This document shows positions 10,581 to 22,223 of a DNA stretch of 64,000 bases, one piece after another (the first letter of the stretch is position 1; each line of letters starts with the position of its first letter). A program made the position numbers and the translations under genes. Source of the DNA: Muscardinus avellanarius (lineage: Eukaryota; Chordata; Mammalia; Rodentia; Gliridae); the NCBI GenBank assembly GCA_963383645.1, contig OY726578.1:23914388-23978387 (forward strand), written 5' to 3'. Below the pieces are notes generated by a model. It was given only the letters and a program-made list of their open reading frames with translations. It was not told the DNA's origin and searched no databases.

Positions 10581-10902
10581 CATAATTTTAAAGAGAATAA
10601 CCTACATGTTTAGAAAGCCTGGCCGAGGCTGAGGCAAGGGCTGCCTGCCAGGTTGAAGCAGACGTGGACCGACCCTTAGACACCACCGAGAAGGCTTGAC
10701 CAGGACAGGTGTCGGGCACATGGAGTGGCAGCTGCATGCCACAGAGCACAGGGACAGAGAGTGGTGGCGCAGGACATCTGGGGATGCTGTGGTGTCGTCG
10801 GCACACTGAGCTGATACGTCACGATGAGCCTGAGAGTTCCTGAGGCGCAGGTGCACACAGCACTGGGTGCCCCCACGGGCGGTGCAGACTGGAATTAACA
10901 AG

Positions 10903-10965
10903 CTCGGTGGCTGTGATGCCTGTAACACCAGTAAGCAGGAGGCTGAGACAGGAGGATCACTACGT
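10903..10965 (+). mobile_element. B1 fragment
   Basis: GGTGGCTGTGATGCCTGTAA...GGAGGCTGAGACAGGAGGAT. Confidence 0.6.
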
Positions 10966-11027
10966 CCCTCTGAACTATAATCCCTGCCCTTTATTTATTT
11001 ATTTATTTTCATCAATCATCATCTTTT

Positions 11028-11242
11028 TTTTTTTTTTTTTGAGGTACTAGGGATCAACCCAGGAACATTCTACCTCTGAGCTACACCCCAGCCCTATTTT
11101 TATGTTTTATTTTGAAACAAAGTCTCACTGAGTTGCGGAGGGCCTCCTAAGGTTGCTGAGTCTGGCTGCAAACCTGTGATCCTCCTGTTTCAGCCTCCCA
11201 AGTACTGGGATTACAAGCATGTGCCACCACGCCTGGCTGAGA
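11028..11242 (-). mobile_element. B1-dID SINE with poly(T) head
   Basis: T-run, then GAGGTACTAGGGATCAACCC...CCACCACGCCTGGCT. Confidence 0.9.
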
Positions 11243-11249
11243 CCCTTTT

Positions 11250-11335
11250 TAAAATAAAAAATAAAATAGGGCTGGGGTGTAGTTCAGTGATAGAATGCCC
11301 CTGGTTCAATCTGTAGCAAAACACACTCACACACA
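11250..11335 (+). mobile_element. Linker and ID half of a SINE
   Basis: AAAATAAAAAATAAAATAGG...GGTGTAGTTCAGTGATAGAA. It abuts the preceding minus-strand element tail to tail. Confidence 0.7.
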
Positions 11336-11339
11336 CTCA

Positions 11340-11570
11340 CACACTATACAGATGTATATATGTATGCACATATATGTGTATTTATAAATATGCTAAAATT
11401 GATTATAAACCAAATATATAACATTTAATATATAAAATACTTGTTCATTTTCTAAATGAAGCTAAATATATTATGTTCATATATTAATATATGCTCATAT
11501 ATTGATATAACAAAAATATTAATATATGTTCATATATTAAGCTATTAATATATGAACATAACATTTTGAA
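11340..11570. repeat. AT-rich block with 19-bp inverted repeat
   Basis: About 230 bases of mostly TA-rich sequence. Arms TTATGTTCATATATTAATA at 11471-11489 and their exact reverse complement at 11543-11561 could form a cruciform. Confidence 0.8.
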
Positions 11571-11626
11571 CTGTTTTCTTCATAAACTTTTGTCTTTCCT
11601 TCCTATCTTCCTCTCTTTCTTTCTTT

Positions 11627-11690
11627 TGTACTGGGGGTAGAACCCAGAGGCACACTACCTCAGATCTCCACCCAGCCCAGTTTTGTTTCC
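11627..11690 (-). mobile_element. ID fragment
   Basis: GTACTGGGGGTAGAACCCAG...CTCCACCCAGCCC. Confidence 0.65.
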
Positions 11691-12509
11691 GGCGTCTGGC
11701 TGAGCTGCGCCTGCTGGCTTTGGACCTGCGGCTCCGGCTCCGCCCTCCCGCCCCTGGCTCCCTCCCCTTGCTGGTCTCTTTGTTTCCAGTTCCTCTCTAG
11801 CTTCCACACAGGAGTGAAAGCACATGGCCCTGCACTTTCTGGGACTGGCTAATCTTGTTTACACATGGGTCATGGCCAGGGTTTCTGCTGATTGTAGCTG
11901 ACAATCCCTTTAACTTTTATCTTTTTTACTTTTTTTTCTACTTGCTTAATTGGTCGAGGTATTCTTTGAAAACTAACGATTTTAGGGAAATAATCCTTGA
12001 GTTTCATAATGTAGAATTAAATTTCTGTTCCATTTGAAAGCTGGCTTCTGTTTCCGGGCATTTCCGCGTTCGGCCAGCTTTGTTTTGTCTGCAGGCTCTT
12101 GCGTGGCATGTTCTTCCTGTGAGGATGAAGCCAGCTCCGACAGGGCTCAGGATTCGGACTGGTGCGTGCTTGTCAGCTCTTTGCACGAAGGTGGTGTGCA
12201 GGATAAGAAGCTGTAGTGACTCAAAGCTGTAGTGGCCCATCTCTGTTCAGAAAGCAAGCTCATCCTTCCCATTCCTAGAACTCCAAAAGGGCGATCGCCA
12301 AGTGGTCCTCGTCCTCTTAGAAGTGGGATTTGCAGTGAGAGACGTGCCATCCGAGAGGCTGTTGTAGGCCGTCACTTTTGATAGCGCGCTGCTTTGAGAG
12401 AGGCGTCATGCTCTCTTTTCTGTCTTTGGTACTAAGTGAATGCCTGTGTGTGCTGAGTCTGTGCAAGCTGCCGCAGCCCTCAGTGATCCGTCCTTTTAAA
12501 GGAATGGTG

Positions 12510-12730
12510 AGCTGGGCATGGTGGCGCGCGCTTGTGATCTCAGCTACTTAGTGAGGCTGAGATGGAAGGATCGCGGCTTCACTGCCAATCTCAATGATTT
12601 AGCGAGACTCTGTTTCAAAAATAATAAAAAAAAATAGGGCTGAGGGTGTAGCTTGAAGGTAAAATGCCCATAGGTTCAGTCCTGAGTACTACAAAGATAT
12701 ATAAATAAATAAATAAATAAGAAAAAATAA
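12510..12730 (+). mobile_element. B1-dID SINE with (AAAT)n tail
   Basis: AGCTGGGCATGGTGGCGCGC...GGTTCAGTCCTGAGTACTAC, then ATAAATAAATAAATAAATAA. Confidence 0.88.
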
Positions 12731-12733
12731 AGA

Positions 12734-12951
12734 GCTGGGCATGGTGGTACACACTTGTAATCCCAACATTTGGGAGGCTGAGACAGGAGGATGGCAGTTC
12801 GAGGACAGCCTCAGCTACTACTTAGGCCCTTTGCAACTCAGTGAGACCCTGTTTCAAAAAAGAATAAAAAATGGGGCTGGGAGTGTAGCTCAGAGATAGA
12901 ATGCCCCTGGGTTCCATCCCCAGTACTGCAAAAAGTAAATAAATAAATAAA
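12734..12951 (+). mobile_element. B1-dID SINE, complete
   Basis: Inserted directly in the tail of the preceding copy; near-consensus with its own (AAAT)n tail. Confidence 0.92.
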
Positions 12952-13145
12952 GGCACGGTAATGCATGCCTGTAATCCCAGTACTTAGGAAGTTGAGACAG
13001 GAGGATTTCAAGTTTGAGGCCAGCCTCAGCAACTTAGACTTTCAAACCTAGTGAGACCGTGTTTCAAAACAAAAAATAAAAACGGCTAGCAGTGTAGCTT
13101 GGAGGTAGAAATGCCCCTGTGTTCAGTTCTCAGTTACCCCCGCAC
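12952..13145 (+). mobile_element. B1-dID SINE
   Basis: Third member of a head-to-tail train; starts GGCACGGTAATGCATGCCTG and lost the first bases. Confidence 0.88.
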
Positions 13146-13214
13146 GCACGTATACAAACACACAGGAACGGTGAGCTTTACTGGCTAGCAAGGCTAATAT
13201 TAAAGGCAGGGTTG

Positions 13215-13385
13215 TCTGAGCACTGTGGAGCACGCCTGTAGTTCCAGGTACTTGGGAGGCTCAGGCAGGAAGAACATAAGTTCAGGGCCAACCTGGGAAA
13301 ACTAGGCTAGGGATAAATAAAAATAAGATAAAGGAAAAAGAATAGGGTGTAGCGCAGTGGACAGCACCCCGTGTTGAGCCTCCAG
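13215..13385 (+). mobile_element. B1-dID SINE, old
   Basis: CTGAGCACTGTGGAGCACGC...GTAGCGCAGTGGACAGCACC. Fourth in the same-direction train. Confidence 0.65.
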
Positions 13386-13689
13386 ACAGTGCAGCCTCTG
13401 CTGGCTGCCCCGCATGCGTGAACAGGAGACGGCCTCCTGCTGCCCTGCATGAGACACGGCGGGAGGAGGCAGTCCACGGCGCCTGTGCCCGTGTTCAAGG
13501 AGCAAGCGAGCTGCAAGCACAGAGGCGGAGGCCAGCGTGTCCCCAGGCGCGGACGCGCCTCCTGTCCTTAGACCAGACCCGGCTCCCGGCCCCGCCCTCC
13601 CAGGGCCCCTCGCCGGCCTGTCCACCTACCCGCCATGCTTAAGCCATACTAACTTCACTTTTTCATTGTCTGGCTTGTACTAGAAAGGC

Positions 13690-13914
13690 CCAGCCTAGCA
13701 TGGTGGTGCACACTTGTAATCCCAGCATTCGGGAGGCTGAGACAGAAGGATCACAGTTCGCGGACAGCCTCAGCTACTTAGTGAGGCCCTGTGCGACTCA
13801 GTGAGACCCTGTTACAAAATAAAGAATAAAAACTAGGGCAGAGGTTGTAGCTCAGAGGTCAAATGCCCCTGGGTTCCATCCCCATACCCTCAAAAAAAAA
13901 AAAAAAAAAAAAAA
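13690..13914 (+). mobile_element. B1-dID SINE with 25-base poly(A)
   Basis: GCCCAGCCTAGCATGGTGGT...CCATCCCCATACCCTC then a pure A tail. AAAAGCCCAGCCTAG recurs after the tail (13913-13926), a probable duplication of the 5' flank (13686-13697). Confidence 0.88.
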
Positions 13915-13943
13915 AGCCCAGCCTAGTGCCTTCTGGGGAAGGT

Positions 13944-14118
13944 GTAGGGATGGCGCCCAGGGCACTCTACCACTGAGCCGCATCCAAAGTCCTTTTTATT
14001 TTATTTTGCTTTATTTGGAGGCAAGCCTTCACCAAACTGTCCGGGCTGACCAAATATGCAGTCTTCTGCCTCAGCTTCCAGAGGAGCTGAGGTCCTGGGA
14101 GTTTGCCCTGTGCCCGGC
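13944..14118 (-). mobile_element. SINE, very old dimer
   Basis: TAGGGATGGCGCCCAGGGCA...CTTCACCAAACTGTCCGGGC. Both halves heavily diverged. Confidence 0.55.
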
Positions 14119-14133
14119 TTTGGTTTTGTTTCT

Positions 14134-14203
14134 TGGTGCTGGGCTTAAGGCCAGGGTCTTGCACCTGCTACACAAGTGCTCTGCGTGAGCTGTGTCCCCA
14201 GCC
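14134..14203 (-). mobile_element. ID element, classical type
   Basis: TGGTGCTGGGCTTAAGGCCA, TTGCACCTGCTACACAAGTG and GAGCTGTGTCCCCAGCC. Confidence 0.6.
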
Positions 14204-14596
14204 TGTATATTTGTGAAGTCTCCCGCTGCCTGAAATAAAAATGACGCTTTCTCCCTTTGTGGCTTGATAGCAAGTGACCCTTCCGATACTCTGCTTGTCT
14301 CATCCGGGTCTGTCTGGTGGTGTGCGTGTGTGTGTCCTCATGAACCGCACACTCGCAGGGCAGGGCTTTCCTGGGCGTGTGCCTCGAGCCTAGATGCACC
14401 GGGGTCTCTGGGTGCTGTTGGAGGCGTGGAGCAGGTGAGCGCAGTCAGTGGTGTAGGAGCGTTGCTCAGATTAGCTCCAGATTAGCCGACTGGGGGCCTG
14501 GGCTAGGAAGGAAGCGCCTCCAGGCTGCCCCGCGCGTGCACCTCATCCCGTGGGTGTTCAGCCTCCTGTTCCTCTGTTGTTCCCTCCCCTCTGCAG

Positions 14597-14680
14597 AGCA
14601 TCTCTTAAGAACGTCGTCAGCCAGTAGGCCCGCCTCTCTGCCCAGAGTGCCCGCCATGGAAAGTGCCAAGGCCATCTCAG
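14597..14680 (+). CDS. SPECC1L: SPECC1L coding exon (linker)
   Basis: The acceptor CCCTCTGCAG is followed by AG, which completes Glu175, then HLLRTSSASRPASLPRVPAM and ESAKAIS (window residues 176-202), plus the first base of Val203. The donor is TCAG|GTAACG. It continues the Ser/Arg-rich linker. As I recall the human protein, one or two positions near the exon end differ (AKAIS here), which is normal divergence. Confidence 0.94.
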
Positions 14681-14708
14681 GTAACGACTTCTGTCTGGAT
14701 TTTTTTTC

Positions 14709-14888
14709 CCCAGGTCTGGGGTTAGAACTAAGAGCTACACCCCCTGCTCTAATTTTTATTCTTTATTTGAAACAAGGTCTCAGTAACTTGCAGAGGGCAT
14801 AAGTAGTTGAGGCTGTCTGCGAACCGTGATCCTCCAGGCTCAGCCTCCTGAGTGCTGGGATTACAAGTGTGCGCCACTACACCTAGCT
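14709..14888 (-). mobile_element. B1-dID SINE
   Basis: Lies 29 bases after the exon donor at 14681. The ID half lost its 3' portion (GGTCTGGGGTTAGAACTAAG). Confidence 0.85.
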
Positions 14889-14904
14889 GAAATTTTTTTA
14901 AAGA

Positions 14905-15038
14905 CTATTCCAGTACGGTGGGGTGGTACACACGTTTGTATCTCAGTACTTGGGAGGCTGAGCTGGGAGGATCACTGGTTCGCAGCCAGCCTCAGCTACT
15001 TAGTGAAGCCCTGTTTCAAAAAAAAAAAAAAAAAAAAA
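14905..15038 (+). mobile_element. B1 half ending in poly(A)
   Basis: CAGTACGGTGGGGTGGTACA...AAGCCCTGTTTC and about 20 A. No ID half, so a monomer or internally terminated copy. Confidence 0.8.
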
Positions 15039-15135
15039 CCCTTTTCAGTTATGGGAGAACAGATTTTTAGTTTTTACTTTCTTAAGGTCTTCAGAAGGAA
15101 ACGTCTCAAGAACTCCGTCTAAAATCTTTGCTTTC

Positions 15136-15274
15136 AGCTGGGCGTGGTGGCGCACGCTTGTAATCCCAGCATTCAGGAGGGTGAGACAGGAGGATCGGGG
15201 TTCGCGGACAGCCTCAGCTACTTAGTGAGGCCCTCTGCAACTCAGTGAGACCCTGTTTCAAAATAAAGAATAAA
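15136..15274 (+). mobile_element. B1 half of a SINE split by an insertion
   Basis: Ends in the linker AAAATAAAGAATAAA, where the next element begins. Confidence 0.85.
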
Positions 15275-15769
<495 letters not shown>

Positions 15770-16324
15770 TAGCGTGCAGGGTGGGCGGCACCTGTGCCCC
15801 GTTGTGACTGTCCCTCTGTGGGTCCGAGCAGGTGCGCGGTGGGAGGTGCCGACAGGCAGGAGACAGGCCCTTCCGGGAGCAACTGGGGAGTCACGCGTTT
15901 GTTTTAACAGACAAAAGTAGGCGCAGGCCGAGGGTCTCTACTCTCAGAGTCTGATGTGCTAAACCTTTCGAGCACCGACCTGATGCTCAGAAATTCAGGA
16001 TTTTGGATTTGGGGATGAGAGGTGCTCGACACGCAGAGTCTGGCAGATACTCCAAAGCCCACACTGAAACTCGCCTGGCCCCACGCCTTTCAGATGAGGG
16101 CTGCTCAGCCAGCGCTGTGAAGCTCCAGCCCTTCTGGTGTGTTCCAGAAGGCTTCCCGGAGGGCCCTGCGGGCGGAGGCCGAGGGGCAGCGAGAGCCTGG
16201 GAGTGGGGTGAGTGAGTGTAAGAGGTGGACACGGGCAGGCGCTGCAGGCTGGATGGTGCAGAGGAGCAGAGGGAGGCGGGTGCCCGGGGGCATCGAAGAC
16301 AAGCTCCAAGCTGGGCTGCGGCTG

Positions 16325-16472
16325 CCTGGCGTGGCGCCTCCTGCAGGGTGTCTCACTCCTGTAATCCCAGGCCTTGGAGGCCAAGACAGGAAGATTGCAG
16401 GTTCAAGACCAGCCCCAGCAACTCAGCCAGACCCTTCGCACCTTAGTGAGAGGATTTCAAAATAAAAAATGA
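16325..16472 (+). mobile_element. B1 half of a SINE split by an insertion
   Basis: The linker AAAATAAAAAATGA (16459-16472) is duplicated at 16712-16725. The ID half is at 16726-16790. Confidence 0.8.
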
Positions 16473-16711
16473 GCCGGGCGTGGTGGCACATGCTTATAAT
16501 CCCAGCATTGGGGAGGCTGAGACAGGATTGCAGTTCAAGGACAGCCTCAGCTACTTAGGTCCTCTGCCACTCAGTGAGACCCTGTTTCAAAATAAAGAAT
16601 AATAAAAAATAAATAGGCCTGGGGGTGTAGCTCGGAGGTAGAGTGCCCCTGGGCTCCATCGTCAGTACTACAAAAAGTAAACAAACAAATAAGTTAATAA
16701 TAAAAATAAAT
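16473..16711 (+). mobile_element. B1-dID SINE, nested, 14-bp duplication
   Basis: Complete element (GCCGGGCGTGGTGGCACATG...CCATCGTCAGTACTAC) with a long A/T-rich tail; duplications are perfect. Confidence 0.93.
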
Positions 16712-16725
16712 AAAATAAAAAATGA

Positions 16726-16790
16726 ACCCGGGCTGGGGTGTATGTCAGAGGCAGAGCGCCCGGGGTTCAGTTCCCAGTGCCCTAGACACA
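16726..16790 (+). mobile_element. ID half of the split SINE
   Basis: CCCGGGCTGGGGTGTATGTC...GTTCAGTTCCCAGTGCC. Confidence 0.8.
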
Positions 16791-17350
16791 GCCTGCACAG
16801 GCGCTGGTGTGGTAGAAGCCGATAGCGGGTGAGCAGTGCGTGCGGCGGCGGCAGGAGGCCCACTGCTTAAGCCACGGGCTTCATGAAGGGCCGCAGGCGC
16901 GGAAGACGCCCGTGGCTCCGGTGGTTCTTGCTGGAGGCTGGGGAATGAGATGCCGCGTTAATAATTGGCGGGCAGCGTGTGAAAACGTGAGTTGACGTCC
17001 AGTCTTAGTTCTCTTATGTCAGAAGCCACTTGGACTAAGAGGAAAAGATCGATGCCAGAAATTCTGGAAAGAGGGAACACTGTGGAGCGGTATTGAGAGA
17101 GGCAGGGAGGAGGAGAAAGGCCCCAGGGATGTAGCTGTGTGTTCATCTGCACGTCTGGTACGTAGCCCCTCAGACAATCAGGACTTCACCTCGAAAGCCC
17201 CACCTCGAAGGGGCCGCCTCTGGGAACAAGGTCCAGCCCAAGGGCCGTGCAGGAGGACTGTCGCGCTCCCCTTGTGCCCCGGTGACCAGCTCCCTGCGGG
17301 CACCTCTGCCCAGCAGGCTCGGGAGCCGCATGCCCGCTGTTCTTGCTCAG

Positions 17351-17420
17351 GAGCTGCGGTGCTCAGCACGGCGGGCCTGCTCCCCCCACACCAGAGCTGC
17401 GGTGCTCAGCACGGCGGGCC
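17351..17420 (+). repeat. 43-bp tandem duplication
   Basis: GAGCTGCGGTGCTCAGCACG begins at 17351 and again at 17394. Confidence 0.9.
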
Positions 17421-18276
17421 CGGCCTTAGTCCCCTCGTCTTGGAATGACGTGGTGACGAGCGGTGGCCCTGTGCACCCAGGGAGCTCTTTTTGCGTCTTC
17501 CCCTGTGAACAGGGGTCACTCTCACACTTGGAACCTGCATCTAAAACAGCCTCCGCGCGGGCCGGGGCAGCCTTCACACCCACTGGAGTGATGCCGCGCT
17601 GCGCGGACGGCTTCTTTTCTTCTCTCGCCCGCTTTTCGGCTTGTCTTTTGTGGTCCTCACATCTCTTAGCAAGTTATCTGTAGTCTCTGCCCCACAGTCC
17701 ACTGACCTTATCCAAATTTTGAACTCTTAAAATCAGCAGGAGCCTGGTGGGCTGGTATGGAACACAAAAGTGTATTTCTTCAAGACAACAGTCTGTGCAT
17801 TGACAGTATTTTGCTTTTGGTTCTAAAAGCAAACAAAACTTGGCAGTGTTTCAGCATACCTGCAGTTAGAAGGGCTTGGGTTCTGAATGCGTCTTGACTT
17901 CAGAGCCCCCCTCATGGTGGGTACCGACACAGTGCTGTGCCGACGATGCTGAGATGCTCGTCGTCGAAGGCATTTATTGGGGTGCTGAGTTCGTGGGGCG
18001 GATGGCTGGAGTCTTTGCTTGTAATCATGGAAACAGACCAGTCTTTTAAGAACAGGGCACTCGTCAGATCCTAAGACTCTGTTCTTCAGGCGCTGTTGTA
18101 TGTTCCGTTCTCCAGCGCACACCTGCTGGCGGGCTTTGGGCGGCGCCCGGGGTCGATGCCCCCATTGTGCCATCCAGGGCTGATCGCAGGATCTTTTTTA
18201 TTTCAGTGTCTTATCTGGAGCAAAATATTTATTCTGCCTACAAGGCAATTACCAGTGCCATAAAGTACCTCGCGTG

Positions 18277-18432
18277 GTGTTTGTACTAGGACTCAAACCC
18301 AGGGGCACGCTGCCATCAAGCGATATCCCCAGCCTTCTTCTCTAAAGACAGGGTCTCCCGAAGTTGCCCGCGCTGGCCTTGAACTTCCAGGTCTCGCGCC
18401 TCAGTCTCCCAGATAGCTGGGGTTGCAGGCTG
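18277..18432 (-). mobile_element. B1-dID SINE, old
   Basis: GTACTAGGACTCAAACCCAG...GATATCCCCAGCC, then CAGGGTCTCCCGAAGTTGCC. Confidence 0.75.
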
Positions 18433-18481
18433 CGATGTTGTCAGACCAACTGGATATAACCACTGAATCTTCTTTTCCCCT

Positions 18482-18556
18482 TTGGCAGTGCGGGGATCCA
18501 GCCCAGCCTCATGCATGCCGGACAGGCACCCCACCGCCAAGCTGCGCCCCAGCCTC
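18482..18556 (-). mobile_element. ID element, classical type
   Basis: GGCAGTGCGGGGATCCAGCC...GCATGCCGGACAGGCACCCC...AGCTGCGCCCCAGCC. Confidence 0.65.
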
Positions 18557-18900
18557 GCCATTGAATCCTTCCCCCAGGCTTCTGCAGGATGCCGATGGCA
18601 TAGTAACTAGGAAGTTCCCTGCGGGTGGGGCCTGCGTCCCCGTCAGCTGCCCGCATCGCAGCTTAGCCGTAAACACCCGGATGTTCGTAGAAGGGACGCT
18701 TCTTGGTGGTCACCGCGTCTTTCTCTCTCTTGCCTGTTCCCCAGCTTGGAGCCCACAAGGCAGAGCTGTCGGGCCCCTTCACCTTGTCCAGCCTTGCCCT
18801 TTGTAGGAAGGGATTTGGAAACTGACGTGATAGATGATTAAACATAAAACAATAGAAATGAAAGGTAATAAAATAACCAAAAGCATGGAGACTGGCAGGA

Positions 18901-18965
18901 AGCCCGGTGTGGTGGCGTGCCTCTAATCCCTGCAGTGCGGGTGGGGGCAGGACAGCCTCAGCAAC
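18901..18965 (+). mobile_element. B1 fragment
   Basis: GCCCGGTGTGGTGGCGTGCC...GGACAGCCTCAGCAAC. Abuts the following element. Confidence 0.6.
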
Positions 18966-18973
18966 ATGTATGT

Positions 18974-19184
18974 GGGGGGGTGCTGGGGATTGAGCTCAGA
19001 GGCATTCTACGTTCAAGCTACCCCTTAGTCTGTTTTTTTTTTTTTTTTTTTTTTAATTTGGAAACAGGTCTCACTAGGCTGATGAGAGTCTCACTACTTG
19101 CTGAGGCTGGCCTCCAACCTGCAGTCCTCCTGTCTCAGCCTCCCAAGTCCTGGGATGGCAGGTGTGCATCACCACGCCCGGCTT
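18974..19184 (-). mobile_element. B1-dID SINE
   Basis: GGTGCTGGGGATTGAGCTCA, a 22-base T run in the linker and a complete B1 half. Confidence 0.88.
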
Positions 19185-19360
19185 CTTGCCTCTTTTCATG
19201 TGGGTGGTGGCTAGAGTCCCAACCTTCAGAGAGTCAAAACTCAACAGCCATGGTTCATGAACTAAAAATTAATGGTAAAATTCCAATGAATGAAAACCTC
19301 TGTTTGCCAGTGAATCGCCTCTGTTCAGAAATGCCAGCTAGTGCAGTACTGTTATTCTGA

Positions 19361-19576
<216 letters not shown>

Positions 19577-20283
19577 TGAGCGGCGGGCGGCCCTCGGGCC
19601 AGCGCTGTGCAGTGGCTAGAGAGATTTCTTGGAAGCCTTGTTTGCGGTATGTCACATAAGTACAGTTCACTCATTTAAAACGTAGGTTTCACGGACCAGG
19701 CTGTAATAAGCCCACGTAAGTAGTGATGGGGCTGGAACCAGGCAGGGTCGAGCGGCCTGAGTGACCGTGGGCCAAAATCATCGCCAAAGATTCACCAACG
19801 GGTGCAAAGGGGAACGAGGAGGCTCTAACTCTGATTGGGGGTAACACATTTGGAGGGAGGGAGAATGGTGGGGAGACCCCAGCCGCCCCTCCCCCTTCTA
19901 ATGCCATGGGAGAGGGTCCTGCTCTGGCTGGCTCCCCTCCCCATCCTGTGTCCAGTTTCTCTCTAGGGAGGTGGGTTGGGGATGTGGAAAGAGGGTGTAG
20001 TGTGAGTGGGCCCCAGAAGGGGGGGCGCTGGGGGTCCCCCATTTCACATGCACTCGCAACACTGATCTCCCAGTAAGCAGAAATGGGTTGAATAGACTTT
20101 AATGATTGGCTCTTCCACATTACTAGGTGTTGTCTTTTAACATGAGCTTTAAGTTTTCTTGAATACTACTTAGATTTAGTCATTACAGATAATTTTTAAA
20201 GTACCACCCTCGGTTCTAATGGAATCTTACATGAATCAGGCTGATTAGATGGAGATAACCCACACATCAGAACAGTGATTCAA

Positions 20284-20461
20284 GCTAGCCAGGTGTCGTG
20301 CAGCACATGGGAGGCTGAGGCAGGAGGGTCGCAGGTTCGCAGCCAGCCTCCGCTACTTAGCGAGGCCATCCCCATCTTAGTGAGACCCTGTTTTGAACTA
20401 AAATAACAACAGGGCTGGGCGTGCAGCTCGAAGGTGAATACTTCTGGGTACAATTCCCAGT

Positions 20462-20494
<33 letters not shown>
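20284..20494 (+). mobile_element. B1-dID SINE with (CA)n tail
   Basis: AGCTAGCCAGGTGTCGTGCA...ACAATTCCCAGTAAAACACAC with about 13 CA units. Confidence 0.88.
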
Positions 20495-20496
<2 letters not shown>

Positions 20497-20683
20497 GAAT
20501 TAACTCATGCCCCTGATTGCTTCCAGTTCTATGATCTTAAGACACTCACACTGTGTTATATTGAAAAATACATACAAACCAGTTATATCAATGAATAACT
20601 TCAAGTTTTCCTTTGCTCAGTGCTTACGTGCACGAGGACACAGGACGTGTAACAGAATGGCGACCTGTCAAACCCACGGTCTT

Positions 20684-20852
20684 GAGCCAGGTGTGGTAGT
20701 GCACACTCTGGGACGCCCGACAGGAGCGTCACGGGTTGGAGGATAGCCGCAACAATTTAGTATGACCCTCAGTAGTAAAAGCAGTTTTCTGGGGGAGGGC
20801 AGATCAGAAGTAGAATGCCTGTGGGTTCAGTCCCTGGTACAAGAAAAAGGAG
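20684..20852 (+). mobile_element. B1-dID SINE, old
   Basis: TGAGCCAGGTGTGGTAGTGC...GTTCAGTCCCTGGTAC. Confidence 0.7.
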
Positions 20853-21369
20853 GATGGGAGGGGTGGGGGTGAGACTATTAAAACCGTCCCGTGCACTTGG
20901 CAGTAGATAATCTTTCTTTTAAACCCAGTTCCCCCCACACGTACTTCCTGTGGGCCCTTGTGTAATGATACATATATATTTGCCCTTTTTTTAAGAGGAG
21001 ATTACCTTTGTTTCCTGTGCAACAGATTATCTGCTCTTGTCCTTTAAAAATTGATATGGAGCTTTTTTAAATTTCAAGGTCTGTAAGCTAAAATTCGTCT
21101 GCAATGCATAATCTTTTAAAACTGAAAGGTGCATCAGCTGGAGTCCTCCGTCTGTCCCGAGCCGCACAGGAAGTGCCAGCCCCGCCTGTCTCGCCGCGCG
21201 TGCGGTGCGCGTGCTCACGCTTAGGCGCGCCTTGGGATCAAAGCTTCGGGCCTCCGCACTGTCTGCGGAAAGCGCAGGTGGTCACGCTGGACCAGCAGGG
21301 CAGGAGCTGGTACGTGACGCTTAGCACGCGCCGCCCTCGCAGGCCCCAAGCGTGGCAGTGATGTTTGGA

Positions 21370-21600
21370 CCATGCGCGCTTTAAATCGACGCCGCCGCCT
21401 CATCAGCAGAGATAGACTCCCTGATCCCCTATCTCCTTTCGCCAACTCTTTTAAGAGCCGTCCGCAAATCGCTGCCGATCCCTGTAATTTCATTAACCAT
21501 CCATTACACAGCAAGGTTTGTGTGTCTGCCTTTTATCTAGCAAATACATTTTCCTTTTTAAATTGTGCACTGCCATTTATTATTCACTGAAGTTTTAGAA
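21370..21600. other. AT-rich unique block, possible conserved element
   Basis: Repeat-free intron sequence with low-complexity-free motifs (GATAGACTCCCTGATCCCCT, CATTAACCATCCATTACACA). Its composition contrasts with its GC-rich flank. Constraint is a guess from appearance. Confidence 0.3.
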
Positions 21601-21999
21601 TCCTAGAATATTAGTGTTGAACAGGCCTGGATGTTCTGATTTATTGTCAGACGTAGCAACCTGGAACCGAAGCCCCAGCAGCACAAACGGCCGTGGGGCC
21701 TGCGCTGCTGCGAGGGGCTCCCGGGCCTGCGTCCGTAAGGGCGCTCTTCCTTCGTTTAAATCAGCGCCTCAGTCTGTACATACTGTGCTTTTCTACTTAA
21801 TTTAAATATAGAATTAGCTTTGGTTAATTCTGAAGTGCTTTTGTGAGAGGTGGCAGTGAAGCACTCCATTCCTTTTCCTCCAGAATTGCTTTCTGGAAGC
21901 AAACACTTTTCATTCTTGTAGCTGTTTCCACGGGGATCTGTGATCTAGAACAGCTAACCCATCTTCTCATAAGCTTTTCTTTGAAATGTTGCACATAAC

Positions 22000-22223
22000 A
22001 GCCAGGCGTGGCGCACACTTGTCATCCCAGCATCTGGGAGGCTGAAACAGGAGGATCTGGGTTCACGGCCAGCCTCCGCTACTTAGTGAGGCCCTTTGCA
22101 ACTCAGCGAGACCCTGTTTCAAAATAAAGAATAAAAAATAGGGCTCGGGGTGGAGCTCGGAGGTAGAGTGCCCCTGGGTTCCATCCCCAGTACTAAAAAA
22201 AATATATATATATAGATAGATAT
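22000..22223 (+). mobile_element. B1-dID SINE with 14-bp duplication
   Basis: Complete copy with a TATA/GATA-rich tail. ATGTTGCACATAAC flanks it at 21986-21999 and 22224-22237. Confidence 0.95.

Larger units (their letters stand above)
8274..14596 (+). other. SPECC1L: SPECC1L intron
   Basis: An intron of 6323 bases. SINEs occupy 8433-9168, 10502-11335 and 12510-14203. Positions 9180-10500 and 11700-12500 are unique and show no conserved coding signal. An AT-rich palindromic patch lies at 11340-11570. Confidence 0.85.

Noticed and set aside
10502..14203. ID and B1 sequences as functional BC1, tRNA-Ala or 7SL RNA genes
   Set aside because: All copies are truncated, fused or diverged retroposed forms with A-rich tails. 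None has an intact parent gene structure.
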